The notes beneath the pieces were generated by a model, which did no database searches, had not been told where the DNA came from, and was given only the letters and a program-made list of their open reading frames with translations. DNA of 64,000 bases, from contig OZ241901.1 in the NCBI GenBank assembly GCA_965202895.1, forward strand, positions 930,001-994,000, in the 5' to 3' direction. Shown piece after piece: positions 26,162 to 34,433 of the stretch (position 1 is the stretch's first letter; every line of letters begins with the position of its first letter). The position numbers and the translations under genes were made by a program. Source of the DNA: JAJDXW01 sp965202895. GTDB lineage: Bacteria; Pseudomonadota; Gammaproteobacteria; HK1.

Positions 26162-27493
26162 CTAGTCCCGCGACCGCCCCGGGATCCAGTCGGTGCCGGC
26201 GAGCGGCACCTGCGCCATCGCCGCCGCCTCTACGGTGACCGCGGCGAGGTCCTCGGGCTCGAGGTTCCGCACGTGGCTCTTCCCGCACGCGCGCGCCAGG
26301 GTCTGGAGCTCGAGGACCATGGTGGTGAGGTAGTTGCGAAGGCGCCGCGCGCCCTGCTCCGGGTCGAGGCGCGCCTCGAGGCCCGCATCCTGGGTGGTGA
26401 TGCCGACCGGGCAGCGGCCGGTATGGCAGTGGTGGCAGTAGCCGGGCTCGGTCCCGAGGGCGTGGTAGTCCTCCACGTAGTCGGCCCGGTTGCATCCGAG
26501 GGCGATGAGGGAGGCGGTCCCGATGGACACCGCGTCCGCCCCGAGCGCGAGCGCCTTCGCCGCGTCCGCGCCGTGGCGGATTCCGCCCGACACGACGAGC
26601 TGCACCTTGCGGTGCATGTCGAGCTCCTGCAGCGCCTCGACCGCCTGGCGGACGGCGGGGAGGGTCGGAACCCCCGCGTGCTCGATGAAGACGTCCTGGG
26701 TCGCCGCCGTTCCGCCCTGCATCCCGTCCACGACCACCGCGTCCGCCCCCGCCTTGACCGCGAGTGCGACGTCGTATCCGACCCGCGCGGCCCCGACCTT
26801 GACGTAGACCGGAAGCTCCCAGTCGGTGATCTCCCGAAGCTCGTGGATCTTGATCTCGAGGTCGTCGGGGCCGGTCCAGTCCGGGTGGCGGCACGCGCTT
26901 CGCTGGTCGATCCCGACCGGGAGGTCCCTCATGCCCGCGATGCGTTCGGTGATCTTCTGCCCGAGGAGCATGCCCCCGCCGCCCGGCTTGGCGCCCTGCC
27001 CCACCACGACCTCGATGGCGTCGCAGGCCCGGAGGTGGTCGGGGTCGAGACCGTAGCGCGAAGGCAGCACCTGGTAGACGAGCAGCTTCGACGCCTCGCG
27101 CTCCTCGGGCGACATCCCGCCGTCCCCGGTGGTGGTGCTGGTCCCCATCGCGGTCGCCGCATTGCCGATCGCGCGTTTCGCGTTCGCGCCGAGCGCGCCG
27201 AAGCTCATCCCCGCGATGGTGATCGGGATCGCGAGCTCGAGCGGGCGGCGGGCGAAGCGGTCGCCGATGGTGACGGCGGTCTCGCACCTCTCGCGGTAGC
27301 CCTCGAGCGGGTACCGGGACATCGAAGCGCCGAGCAGCAGCAGGTCGTCGAAGGTCGGGAGCGGGCGCTTGGCCCCGAACCCGCGGATCTCGTACACCCC
27401 CTCGTCCGCCGCACGGTGGATCTCCGCGATGACGGACGTGGGAAAGGAGGCGGACGCGCGCAGCCAGCGGCGATCGGGCGGAGGGCCGCTCAT
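26162..27493 (-). CDS. mgsC: N-methylglutamate synthase subunit C (GlxD-like FMN glutamate synthase domain)
   Basis: The 443-residue protein is the FMN-binding TIM-barrel domain of glutamate synthase as a separate subunit. Visible are IAGMSFGALGANAKRA, GQGAKPGGGGMLLGQKI, DQRSACRHPDW, VDGMQGGTAATQDVF and SGGIRHGADAAKALALGAD. The CHHCHTGRCPVGI cysteines match the 3Fe-4S cluster site. In the MgsABC complex it transfers the methylamine-derived group to form N-methylglutamate from gamma-glutamylmethylamide. It is separated from gmaS by 113 bases, and from mgsB by an unusual 757-base gap. The rhizobial GlxD protein is the same family, so the substrate is an inference from gmaS. Confidence 0.87.
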   Translation of the reverse strand: MSGPPPDRRWLRASASFPTSVIAEIHRAADEGVYEIRGFGAKRPLPTFDDLLLLGASMSRYPLEGYRERCETAVTIGDRFARRPLELAIPITIAGMSFGALGANAKRAIGNAATAMGTSTTTGDGGMSPEEREASKLLVYQVLPSRYGLDPDHLRACDAIEVVVGQGAKPGGGGMLLGQKITERIAGMRDLPVGIDQRSACRHPDWTGPDDLEIKIHELREITDWELPVYVKVGAARVGYDVALAVKAGADAVVVDGMQGGTAATQDVFIEHAGVPTLPAVRQAVEALQELDMHRKVQLVVSGGIRHGADAAKALALGADAVSIGTASLIALGCNRADYVEDYHALGTEPGYCHHCHTGRCPVGITTQDAGLEARLDPEQGARRLRNYLTTMVLELQTLARACGKSHVRNLEPEDLAAVTVEAAAMAQVPLAGTDWIPGRSRD

Positions 27494-28250
27494 GGTCCGG
27501 AACCCGGCAAGCGGCCGAACGCCGGAGGCGAACCGGCCGTCCGCACCCCCGTGAGAAACGCCCGCGCGGCGCCCGCCTTCATTCTTCCCCCTCCCCCTCG
27601 GCCCGCCTCGGACGGGCGGTCGGCTCCGCGCCCGCCGGCGCCGAAACCGGGGCCGGAGCCGGCCCCCCGGACGCCGCCCAAGCGCGCAGGGCGGCTTTCG
27701 TTCTGCCGGGCTCCGGCTCCGGGGACCGCCGCCGCGTCCCCCTCCGCACCGCATGAATCGTCATCTCCGCCTTTCCGACCCTGCTTCACCCGGATTCGTC
27801 TTCGGATTCGTGCGTCCGGCCGGCGTGCCCCGCGGCAGAATCGAGAACCCGTCTCTCGAAGTCGACGGCGAGCGCCGGAGCCTGGTGCGGATGATGGTCT
27901 TCATGCTCATGTTCTCAGCCTGCCGGCCTCGTGGTGAGGGCCGGCAGCAGGATCGCGGCGATCCCGAGCAGGGCGCCGTCGATGAACGTGACGGTCGGCT
28001 TCATCCCCTGCGGCTCCCGAACCCCGAGCCGCCCATTCTAAAGCGCCTCCGGCGTTCCAACCGGTTCCGCCGAATCGGATCTCACCGTATCCGCGTGATC
28101 GGACAGAGTTCGAACGCCGTGAAAATCAATGTGTCGCCATCATGCCTGGGTGGTCTGTGACCCCTGAAGGTGATTTCGGGTCAGGTTCGAGTCACCCTGC
28201 CCGGCACACGTCCCGCCGGACGGCTCCCCACCCCGCCGACCGCGGCGCGT
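27494..28250. other. 757-base gap inside the mgs cluster, no convincing gene
   Basis: mgsB and mgsC are normally adjacent, so this gap is odd. It contains a GC-rich half (27500-27720) and a second half with lower GC (28020-28200). On the minus strand 28004-27915 could encode a 29-residue hydrophobic peptide (MKPTVTFIDGALLGIAAI and onward), but its ribosome site abuts the ATG and support is weak. No RNA gene or repeat was recognised. It may hold a second promoter for mgsC-gmaS, or mark an insertion that decayed. Confidence 0.4.
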
Positions 28251-28976
28251 TCAGTACTCGTCCGCCCGGTCCACATGGAAGTGGTAGAGCCGCCGGGCCG
28301 AGCCGTAACGCCGGAACGACCCCGCGTCGGCCTGCACGCCGGCCGCGGCCAGCAGACCCCCGAGCCGCGCGACGTGCTCCGCCGTCATCTCCTTCTCGAT
28401 GCAATCGGCGCCGAGCGATGCGACCGACCCCCGCACGAACAGCACCGCCTCGTAGATGGAGTCGCCGAGGTCGGCACCGGCATCGCCGCAGACCACGAGG
28501 CGGCCGGCCTGGGCCATGAACGCGCTCATGTGGCCGACCGACCCCGCCACCACGACGTCGATCCCCTTCATGGAGATGCCGCAGCGGGCGCTCGCGTTCC
28601 CTTCGATCACGAGGAGCCCGCCGCGCCCGGACGCTCCGGCGGATTGCGAGGCATTGCCCCTCACCCGCACCGAACCGGACATCATGTTCTCGGCGACGCC
28701 GGGCCCCGCGTTGCCGTGGACGACGATGCGCGCGGACCGGTTCATGCCGCCGCAGTAGTAGCCGACGTGCCCGAAGACCTCGAGGTCCGCCTCGGCCTGC
28801 ATCCCCACGCAGAGGGCGTGGCGGCCGCCGGGATTGCGGATCCGCCAGTGCGCCGCGCTGCCGGCGCCGTCCCGCGCGACTTCGTGGAGCGAGCGGTTGA
28901 GGGAGCGGGTGTCGCTGCCCGCGAGGTCGAACTCGACCGGGGTTCGCGCACCGCTCACGAGGACGCTCCGCCCCAT
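28251..28976 (-). CDS. mgsB: N-methylglutamate synthase subunit B (GlxC-like GXGXG domain)
   Basis: The 241-residue protein is the beta-helical GXGXG domain of glutamate synthase as a separate subunit, recognisable from turns such as GHVGYYCGGMNRS, GNAGPGVAENMMSG, GNASQSAG and CGDAGADLGDSIYE. The start ATG at 28976 lies inside the last 22 bases of mgsA, so the two are translationally coupled. It forms the central scaffold of the MgsABC (or GlxBCD) complex between the amidotransferase and FMN subunits. Confidence 0.87.
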   Translation of the reverse strand: MGRSVLVSGARTPVEFDLAGSDTRSLNRSLHEVARDGAGSAAHWRIRNPGGRHALCVGMQAEADLEVFGHVGYYCGGMNRSARIVVHGNAGPGVAENMMSGSVRVRGNASQSAGASGRGGLLVIEGNASARCGISMKGIDVVVAGSVGHMSAFMAQAGRLVVCGDAGADLGDSIYEAVLFVRGSVASLGADCIEKEMTAEHVARLGGLLAAAGVQADAGSFRRYGSARRLYHFHVDRADEY

Positions 28977-29860
28977 CGGTAGACCCGCCCCGGCGCGGGC
29001 TCCCAGATCTCGGCGTGCGCGGCGCCCGGCAGCGGGGCGATGGCCCGAAACTCCGAGGCCATGGCTACCCAGTCCTCGGTCTCCGCGAGCACCGCGGGCT
29101 TGCAGGCGATGGGGTCGCGGAGCACCGCGAAGCCGTCCCGGGTCGCGACCGCGAAGGTATAGAACCCGTCCAGGTCGTCGTTGGCGGCCTCGAGCGCCTC
29201 GTCGAGAGCGTCTCCCTCGCGCAGCCGCCACGTGAGATAGCCCGCCGCCACCTCGGTGTCGTTGTCGGTCCGGAAGGATATCCCCCGGCGGCGCAGCTCC
29301 CGCCGCAGACGGTTGTGGTTGGAGAGCGAGCCGTTGTGCACGAGGCAGAGATCGAGCCCGGTCGAGAAGGGATGCGAGTGCTCGGTGGTGACGGCGCTCT
29401 CGGTCGCCATCCGGGTGTGCCCGAGCGCATGGGTGCCGTCGATTTCCCGGAACCCGAAACGGTTCACCACCTCTTCGGGAAGCCCCTTCTCCTTGTAGAG
29501 CTCGATGGTGTCGCCGGCGCTCATCACCCGGAGCTCGGGGCGCTCCTCGGCGAACCACCGCTCCGCCCGCTCGGGGGGCAGCGCACAGGCGAACGCCGCG
29601 TGGCTCGCCCGCACCTCCAGGCCCACGTCCGAGCCGCACTCCTCCGCGAGCGCCGTGCGAAGCGCCGCCCAGTCGTACCCGGGGTCTTCGTGGTGCACGG
29701 TGATCTTGGAGCCGCCTCGCTCCGCGGGGCGGCGATAGAAGGCGATCCCGGCGCTGTCCGGCCCCCGGTCGCCGAGCTCGACCAGCATGGGCGACACCAG
29801 CTCCCCGAGCCGGGGGCGAAGCTCGGGGTTCTTCGCGTAGAGTCCGACGATCCCGCACAT
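28955..29860 (-). CDS. mgsA: N-methylglutamate synthase subunit A (class II glutamine amidotransferase, GlxB-like)
   Basis: The 301-residue protein is a class II (Ntn) glutamine amidotransferase domain: it starts MCGIVGLYAK with the catalytic Cys2, and has GDRGPDSAGIAFY, LGHTRMATES, LVHNGSLSNHNRLR and FRTDNDTEVAAGYL. It supplies the glutamine- or gamma-glutamylmethylamide-hydrolysing activity to MgsB and MgsC. It is the first gene of the minus-strand cluster; the repeat element copy B lies directly upstream (29941-30340), where its promoter should be. Confidence 0.88.
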   Translation of the reverse strand: MCGIVGLYAKNPELRPRLGELVSPMLVELGDRGPDSAGIAFYRRPAERGGSKITVHHEDPGYDWAALRTALAEECGSDVGLEVRASHAAFACALPPERAERWFAEERPELRVMSAGDTIELYKEKGLPEEVVNRFGFREIDGTHALGHTRMATESAVTTEHSHPFSTGLDLCLVHNGSLSNHNRLRRELRRRGISFRTDNDTEVAAGYLTWRLREGDALDEALEAANDDLDGFYTFAVATRDGFAVLRDPIACKPAVLAETEDWVAMASEFRAIAPLPGAAHAEIWEPAPGRVYRWGGASS

Positions 29861-29940
29861 GAGCGCATGCGGCCCTTACCCATGCCAGCGTGCGCTTATA
29901 TCACCCCGCACCGCTTCCCGCCATCCCTTCCCGCCGCGCG

Positions 29941-30340
29941 GCATGTGCGCTGTAGGGATTTTCGCCAAACACGGCTCTCGCGAACGTTCTTGGGCACGGC
30001 GTCCTGGGAACGCTCGTGTCCCGCCCGCATCGATCGGCGGCGGCCTCGCCATCCCATTTGCGGGCGGGACGCCCGCGTCTGGAAGACGCGCCGTTCCCAG
30101 GACGCCGTGCCCGCGCAAGTGACTCCGTGGGGTGAAATCCGCCAGCCACCCCCTCGAACCGAACCCAAACCGCGGAAGAACGCCGTCTCCGTGGGGTAAA
30201 AAATATCTCGCCTACCGACCTCCACCCTCTATATCAATAGTTTACGAACAGCGCCCGGGGCTCGCCGCGCGGCCGGGACCTTTTCACGCTGACCGACTCG
30301 CGGCCGGGCATCGACACCCGCCGCTCTTCTTGGGAACGGG
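29941..30340. repeat. dispersed intergenic repeat, copy B
   Basis: This copy shares its left end, arm sequences, central GTGGGGTGAAATCCGCC block, TATATCAATAGT block and right-hand TACGAACAGCGCCCGGGGCTC block with 22826-23160. The long palindrome is expanded here: outer arms GGCACGGCGTCCTGGGAACG (from 29992) and its complement (to 30112) enclose about 80 bases that include a second inverted repeat, GTCCCGCCCGCA and TGCGGGCGGGAC. A third partial arm (AACGGCGCGTCCTG, repeated) follows at 30344-30372. It sits between the divergent mgsA and the adenylate cyclase gene. Confidence 0.85.
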
Positions 30341-30641
30341 GAACGGCGCGTCCTGCGAACGGCGCGTCCTGTGAACGCGGGCGTCCCGCCCGCAGATGGG
30401 ACGGCAAGACCGCCACGGGCCGATCGAAACGCACCTCGCCACTCTCGGGCGAGGGCGGGCCGGCCGGCGGCCGAGGCGCCCCGCACGGGCCGGCCATGCC
30501 GCCGGGCGCGCAGGGGCGGTCCCGGCAAACCCCGAGACGGATGCGGGGCGGCCGAGCGCGGCAGCGCTGCGCTACGATCCCGCTCGCGGCGGCCCGAACG
30601 AGCGGCGGAGCCCGCCGATCGAAGCGACCGGCAGGAGCCCC

Positions 30642-32408
30642 GTGACCGAACCCGCCCCGACCAGCCCGCCGGCCGCCCCCCGCATCCCTCTTCGGCAACG
30701 GCTCCGGCGTATCGGGACGGCGCGCAACCTGCGCCTCGCGAGCGGCCTCGCGATGACGTTCTTCGTCGCCACCCACCTGCTGAACCATGCGCTCGGCCTC
30801 ATCTCCCTCGATGCGCTGGAAGCCGGCCGGATCGTGTTCCTCCGTTTCTGGCGCGAGAGCCCCGCCGGACCCATCTTCTTCGCGAGCGTCCTCACCCATC
30901 TCGCGCTCGCCTTTCACGCGATCTACCAGCGCCGCGGCTGGCGGATGCCGCCCGCCGAAGCCGCCCAGCTACTGCTCGGGATCGCGATCCCGCCGCTCCT
31001 CGTCATCCACGTGCTCGGGACCGGCGCGAACGCCCGCATCCACGGCGTCGACGACACCTACGCCTACGTGCTGCTGGCGCTCTGGACCCACGATCCGATG
31101 GTCGCGCTGCGCCAGGCCGCCGCGACCCTGGTCGTCTGGGGCCACGCCTGCATCGGGCTGCACTACTGGTTGCGGCTGAGACCCTGGTACGGCCGCGCCC
31201 GCCCCGGCCTGTACGCGGGAGCGCTGTTGCTCCCGGTCTTCTCGCTTCTCGGTTTCGTCGCGGCCGGACGGGAGGTCGACGCGCTCAGCCGGGCGCCGGG
31301 CTGGCGTCAGGGGCTGCTGGACGAGGTCGGCGCACCGGGCGCGGAGGCCCTCGCGACGTTTCTCGTCGTCGAGAAGTGGACCCTGATCGGGTTGGGCGCC
31401 GCGCTCGCGGCGGTCCTCGCCGGGCGCGCCGTGCGCCTCTGGAAGGACCGCCGCCGCCATCGGGTGAGCGTGCGCTATCCGGGGGGGCGCGAGGTACGGA
31501 TTGCGCCCGGCGCCTCGATCCTCGAGGCGAGCCGCGCGAACGGCATACCGCACGCATCGGTCTGCGGCGGACGGAGCCGCTGCTCGACGTGCCGGGTTCG
31601 CATCCACGAAGGACGGGAAGACCTGCCGCCCCCGTCGCCGGAAGAACGCCGGGTCCTCGACCGGATCGGGGTTCCCCCGGACGTGCGTCTCGCCTGCCAG
31701 CTCCGTCCCCGCTCCCCCGTCTCGGTCACGCCGCTCCTGCCCCCCAACGTCGGCCCGGGCGAAGGGTTGCGTGCGGCGAAGACCATGCAGGGCGAGGAGC
31801 GGACGGTCACGGTGCTGTTCGCCGATCTCCGCGGATTCACCGGCCTTGCCGAGACGAAGCTGCCGTACGACGTGGTGTTCGTGCTCAACCGCTACTTCCG
31901 TTCGATGGGCGAGGCGATCGAGGCGGCGGGCGGCCGGGTCGACAAGTTCATCGGCGACGGCATCATGGCCCTCTTCGGCATCGACACGCCGCCGGCCGCA
32001 GGGGCGGCGCAGGCCCTCGCGGCGGCGAGAGGGATGGCGGAAGCGCTCCGCGACCTGAACGAGCTGCTCGAACCCGACCTGCCGGAGCCGCTCCGGATCG
32101 GGATGGGCATCCACGTGGGGCCCGCCATCGTCGGCGAGATGGGATACGCGGAGGCCGTGTCGGTCACCGCGGTGGGCGATACCGTCAACACGGCGAGCCG
32201 GCTGGAATCGATGTCGAAGGAGTTCGCCGCCCAGCTCGTGGTCTCGTCCGACGTGGCCGTCCAGGCGGGCGCCGACCTCTCGGCGTGGCGGCGGGAGGCG
32301 GTCAGGGTGCGGGGACGCCGGGAGCCGCTCGCCCTCCACGTCGTCGTCGACGCCGGCGGCCTGCCCCCGCCGACGGCGAGCGCATCCTCGTCCGTCGCCG
32401 CCCGCTGA
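30642..32408 (+). CDS. class III adenylate/guanylate cyclase with cytochrome-b-like membrane anchor and 2Fe-2S ferredoxin domain
   Basis: GTG 30642 is chosen for its AGGAG five bases upstream, giving 588 residues. Domain order: six or so membrane helices (residues ~32-262) with several His residues placed inside helices (H45, H49, H86, H92, H123, H168, H174), like a succinate-dehydrogenase-type heme-b anchor; a ferredoxin domain (~274-365) with C308, C314, C317 and C352; and a class III cyclase domain (~385-560) with metal aspartates in LFADLRGF (D395) and FIGDGIMALFG (D439), and VGDTVNTASRL for the transition-state Asn and Arg. Sinorhizobium CyaC is a known redox-regulated cyclase with a heme-b anchor of this kind. 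The ferredoxin suggests electron flow tunes cAMP or cGMP synthesis. Confidence 0.9.
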   Translation: MTEPAPTSPPAAPRIPLRQRLRRIGTARNLRLASGLAMTFFVATHLLNHALGLISLDALEAGRIVFLRFWRESPAGPIFFASVLTHLALAFHAIYQRRGWRMPPAEAAQLLLGIAIPPLLVIHVLGTGANARIHGVDDTYAYVLLALWTHDPMVALRQAAATLVVWGHACIGLHYWLRLRPWYGRARPGLYAGALLLPVFSLLGFVAAGREVDALSRAPGWRQGLLDEVGAPGAEALATFLVVEKWTLIGLGAALAAVLAGRAVRLWKDRRRHRVSVRYPGGREVRIAPGASILEASRANGIPHASVCGGRSRCSTCRVRIHEGREDLPPPSPEERRVLDRIGVPPDVRLACQLRPRSPVSVTPLLPPNVGPGEGLRAAKTMQGEERTVTVLFADLRGFTGLAETKLPYDVVFVLNRYFRSMGEAIEAAGGRVDKFIGDGIMALFGIDTPPAAGAAQALAAARGMAEALRDLNELLEPDLPEPLRIGMGIHVGPAIVGEMGYAEAVSVTAVGDTVNTASRLESMSKEFAAQLVVSSDVAVQAGADLSAWRREAVRVRGRREPLALHVVVDAGGLPPPTASASSSVAAR

Positions 32409-32767
32409 TCCGCCGCCCCCTTCCCCGCGCCTCCGGGCGAGTGCCGGGAAGCAGAGCACCGCGGCCTGGGCGGGCGGACCAGGAATCTGCGCCGCCGAAC
32501 CCTTCCGAATCGCGGGGCGTGATGCAACGCGCGTTGGTCGCGGCGCCGGAGACCCTCTGTCGGCCCGTAAGGTGCGATGGTCCGCTGACGTCGATCCGTA
32601 GCCGAGGGACGGATGCCGCATCTCGTCCAGGCGACGCCGGGCCTCGGCGCAACCGATGGGGAGAGCCCGCCTGCCCGGATTGGAAGGGTCCCCGAGAGCG
32701 CCCGGAAACTTGCGCCCGATGATCGATGGTCGCAGGGTCGCCCGACCGGGCCCGGGGAGGACGTCCC
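32409..32767. other. intergenic, no gene seen
   Basis: About 360 bases between the cyclase gene and the toxin-antitoxin pair, both on the plus strand. No coding ORF on either strand and no clear hairpin terminator were found. The antitoxin promoter should lie in the last ~150 bases; a GGGGAGG ribosome site is visible at 32755-32761. Confidence 0.4.
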
Positions 32768-33022
32768 ATGGAAGCCAATCCCGGAGAGAGACTGCATCGA
32801 CTGGTAGATACCCTCCCCACGGGGGAGATCGAGGCGGCGGAGCGTTACATCGAGTATCTGTGCGAGCACGGTGATCCGTTCGTTGAAACGCTCATGAATG
32901 CCCCCGAGATGGCCGAGCCGCTGAGCAACGAGGAGCGCGAGGCGCTTGACGAGGGCCGACGAGCCCTCGAAACCGGCGATCTGGTTTCAGACCGGGAACT
33001 CCGTGCCGAACTCGGGATATGA
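32768..33022 (+). CDS. antitoxin of a RelE-type toxin-antitoxin pair
   Basis: The 84-residue acidic protein begins at ATG 32768, seven bases after GGGGAGG. The N-terminal ~35 residues are helical (TGEIEAAERYIEYL), and the C-terminal half has the acidic, flexible toxin-wrapping pattern seen in many RelE/ParE antitoxins (LSNEEREALDEGRRALETGD, then VSDRELRAELGI). It overlaps the toxin start by four bases. It would neutralise the toxin and probably repress the operon with it, although no classical DNA-binding fold can be named. Confidence 0.82.
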   Translation: MEANPGERLHRLVDTLPTGEIEAAERYIEYLCEHGDPFVETLMNAPEMAEPLSNEEREALDEGRRALETGDLVSDRELRAELGI

Positions 33023-33285
33023 AATGGACGTTGGTTTGGACTCGACCGGCGCTCGAGGACATGAAGAAGCTCGAGCAGGTGTCGGCGCGGCGGGTGCGGG
33101 AGGCCATGATCGACTTGGCCGGGTCGGGTCATGGTGACGTCGTGAAGCTCAAGAACGTGCGGCCATCGGAGTGGCGGTTGAGGGCAGGTGATCGACGGGC
33201 GTTCTTCCGGTTCAGGAACGACACGAACGAGATCCACGTACTCCGGGTTCGGCGGCGAGACAAGGCATATCCCGGAGGCAGCTAG
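33019..33285 (+). CDS. RelE/ParE-family toxin
   Basis: The 88-residue basic protein has the RelE fold pattern: a first strand (WTLVWTRPALEDMKKLE), helix pair, then GHGDVVKLKN, SEWRLRAGDRRAFFRF and the last strand VLRVRRRDKAY. RelE-type toxins cleave mRNA on the ribosome; ParE relatives poison gyrase. The Arg-rich strands and terminal KAY fit an mRNA interferase best, but this is not proven. The start ATG overlaps the antitoxin stop (ATGA), and the end overlaps the convergent cyclase-family gene by four bases. Confidence 0.85.
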   Translation: MKWTLVWTRPALEDMKKLEQVSARRVREAMIDLAGSGHGDVVKLKNVRPSEWRLRAGDRRAFFRFRNDTNEIHVLRVRRRDKAYPGGS

Positions 33286-34154
33286 CCCGTCGCGGAGGCG
33301 GGGGTGAGGGCGGGGGCCGGGACGAGGGCCAGCACCCGGGTCGGGCTCCCCGAGCCCTGCTCGATCTTGAGCGGCGCGCTCAGGATCACCGCCCCCCGCG
33401 GGGGGAGGAGATCGAGGTTGGTCATGCATTGCAGGCCGTAGCGGTTGTTGCGGTGCATGTAGTAGTGGCACGGGAACGGCTGGGAGAAGTGGATGGCCTG
33501 CCCCGCGTCGGTCCCCACCGATTCGGTGCCGAAACCGTGCACGCCGCGCTCGCGGACGAGCCAGGGCACCACGTGCTCGTCCGGCCCCGGGGTGTGCTGG
33601 CCGTCCTCGAGCATGTTGAGGTAGGCCACCGGGTCGCGGCGTTTCGACCAGTCGGTGCGCATGAACACCCACGCCCGGGGCGGGATCTCGCCGTGCTCCG
33701 ACTCCCACGCCTCCACGAAGTCGATCGTGAGGAGGAAGTCGGGGTCGTCCCCGCATTCCCGCGAGCAGTCGAGCACGCACGCCTCGGCGATGAAGTTCTC
33801 GGCCGGGATGGTGTCGGTGGCGTTGTTCGGCAGCTCCTTGCCGGAGACCCAGTGGATCGGGGCGTCGAAGTGGGTGCCGGTGTGCTCCCCGCACGAGAAG
33901 TTGTTCCAGTACCAGGCGGGGCCCCGCTCGTCGTAGCGCGAGATCTCCTCGATGCGAAAGGGCCAGCACTGGCCGAGCTCGGGAGGGAGGACGATGGTGG
34001 GAAATCCCGGCTCCAGGGTCTCCGTCAGGTCGACGACCCGGATCCGGCCCGCCACCAGATCGGCGAGGAACCGCGCCAGGGTCCTTGCCGACTCCGGGCT
34101 CCGGGCCTCGGCTCCAGCCCCGGCTTCCGCCGCCGCTTCCGCAACCGTGCTCAC
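33282..34154 (-). CDS. cyclase-family (kynurenine-formamidase-like) metal hydrolase
   Basis: The GTG at 34154 has GGGAGC at a normal distance and gives 290 residues; the longer open frame runs through a duplicated spacer. The metal-binding signature of the cyclase/kynurenine formamidase fold is present as EHTGTHFDAPIHW near residue 92, with a preceding VDLTETLEPGFPTI strand and the later GFGTESVGTDAG and PLKIEQGSGSP segments. These enzymes hydrolyse formamides, imides or lactones. The neighbouring fused DUF35-SDR gene lies upstream on the same strand. Confidence 0.85.
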   Translation of the reverse strand: MSTVAEAAAEAGAGAEARSPESARTLARFLADLVAGRIRVVDLTETLEPGFPTIVLPPELGQCWPFRIEEISRYDERGPAWYWNNFSCGEHTGTHFDAPIHWVSGKELPNNATDTIPAENFIAEACVLDCSRECGDDPDFLLTIDFVEAWESEHGEIPPRAWVFMRTDWSKRRDPVAYLNMLEDGQHTPGPDEHVVPWLVRERGVHGFGTESVGTDAGQAIHFSQPFPCHYYMHRNNRYGLQCMTNLDLLPPRGAVILSAPLKIEQGSGSPTRVLALVPAPALTPASATG

Positions 34155-34433
34155 GATGACCGCTCCCGTTTCCGATTCGCCCGAGGCGCCGACCAGAGCG
34201 CCTGCGATTCCGCAGCGCGGAATCGCCAAGCGACCGCGCCAGCGGTCGCCGCTCACGATGACCGCGCCCGTTTCTCGTCCGCCCGCGGCCCCGGCCGAAG
34301 GGCGCCCGCGATTCCGCGCCGGTGCTCGCCGCTCATCCCGATAGCTGCCGTTCTTCGTCCGCCGACGGCCCCGACGGACCACCCGTGATTCCGCGGCGCG
34401 GAATCGCCGAGCGGCCGCGCCAGCGGCCGCCGC
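34151..34433. repeat. three tandem degenerate copies of a ~100-base spacer
   Basis: Units at 34151-34252, 34253-34332 and 34333-34433 share, in order, a TCACGATGACCGC-like start, a CCCGTTTC or CCGTTCT segment, GATTCCGC, GCGCGGAATCGCC, and (G)CGCCAGCGGxCGCCGC at the end; the middle unit is shortened. Read on the minus strand each unit ends with a GGGAGCGGTCATCGTGA-like ribosome-site/start block, so the junction between two genes seems to have been triplicated. A related single copy is at about 15481-15540. Confidence 0.75.

Noticed and set aside
27915..28004. Minus-strand 29-codon ORF for a hydrophobic peptide in the mgsB-mgsC gap.
   Set aside because: The ribosome site abuts the ATG and there is no supporting context, so it is noted only in the gap description.
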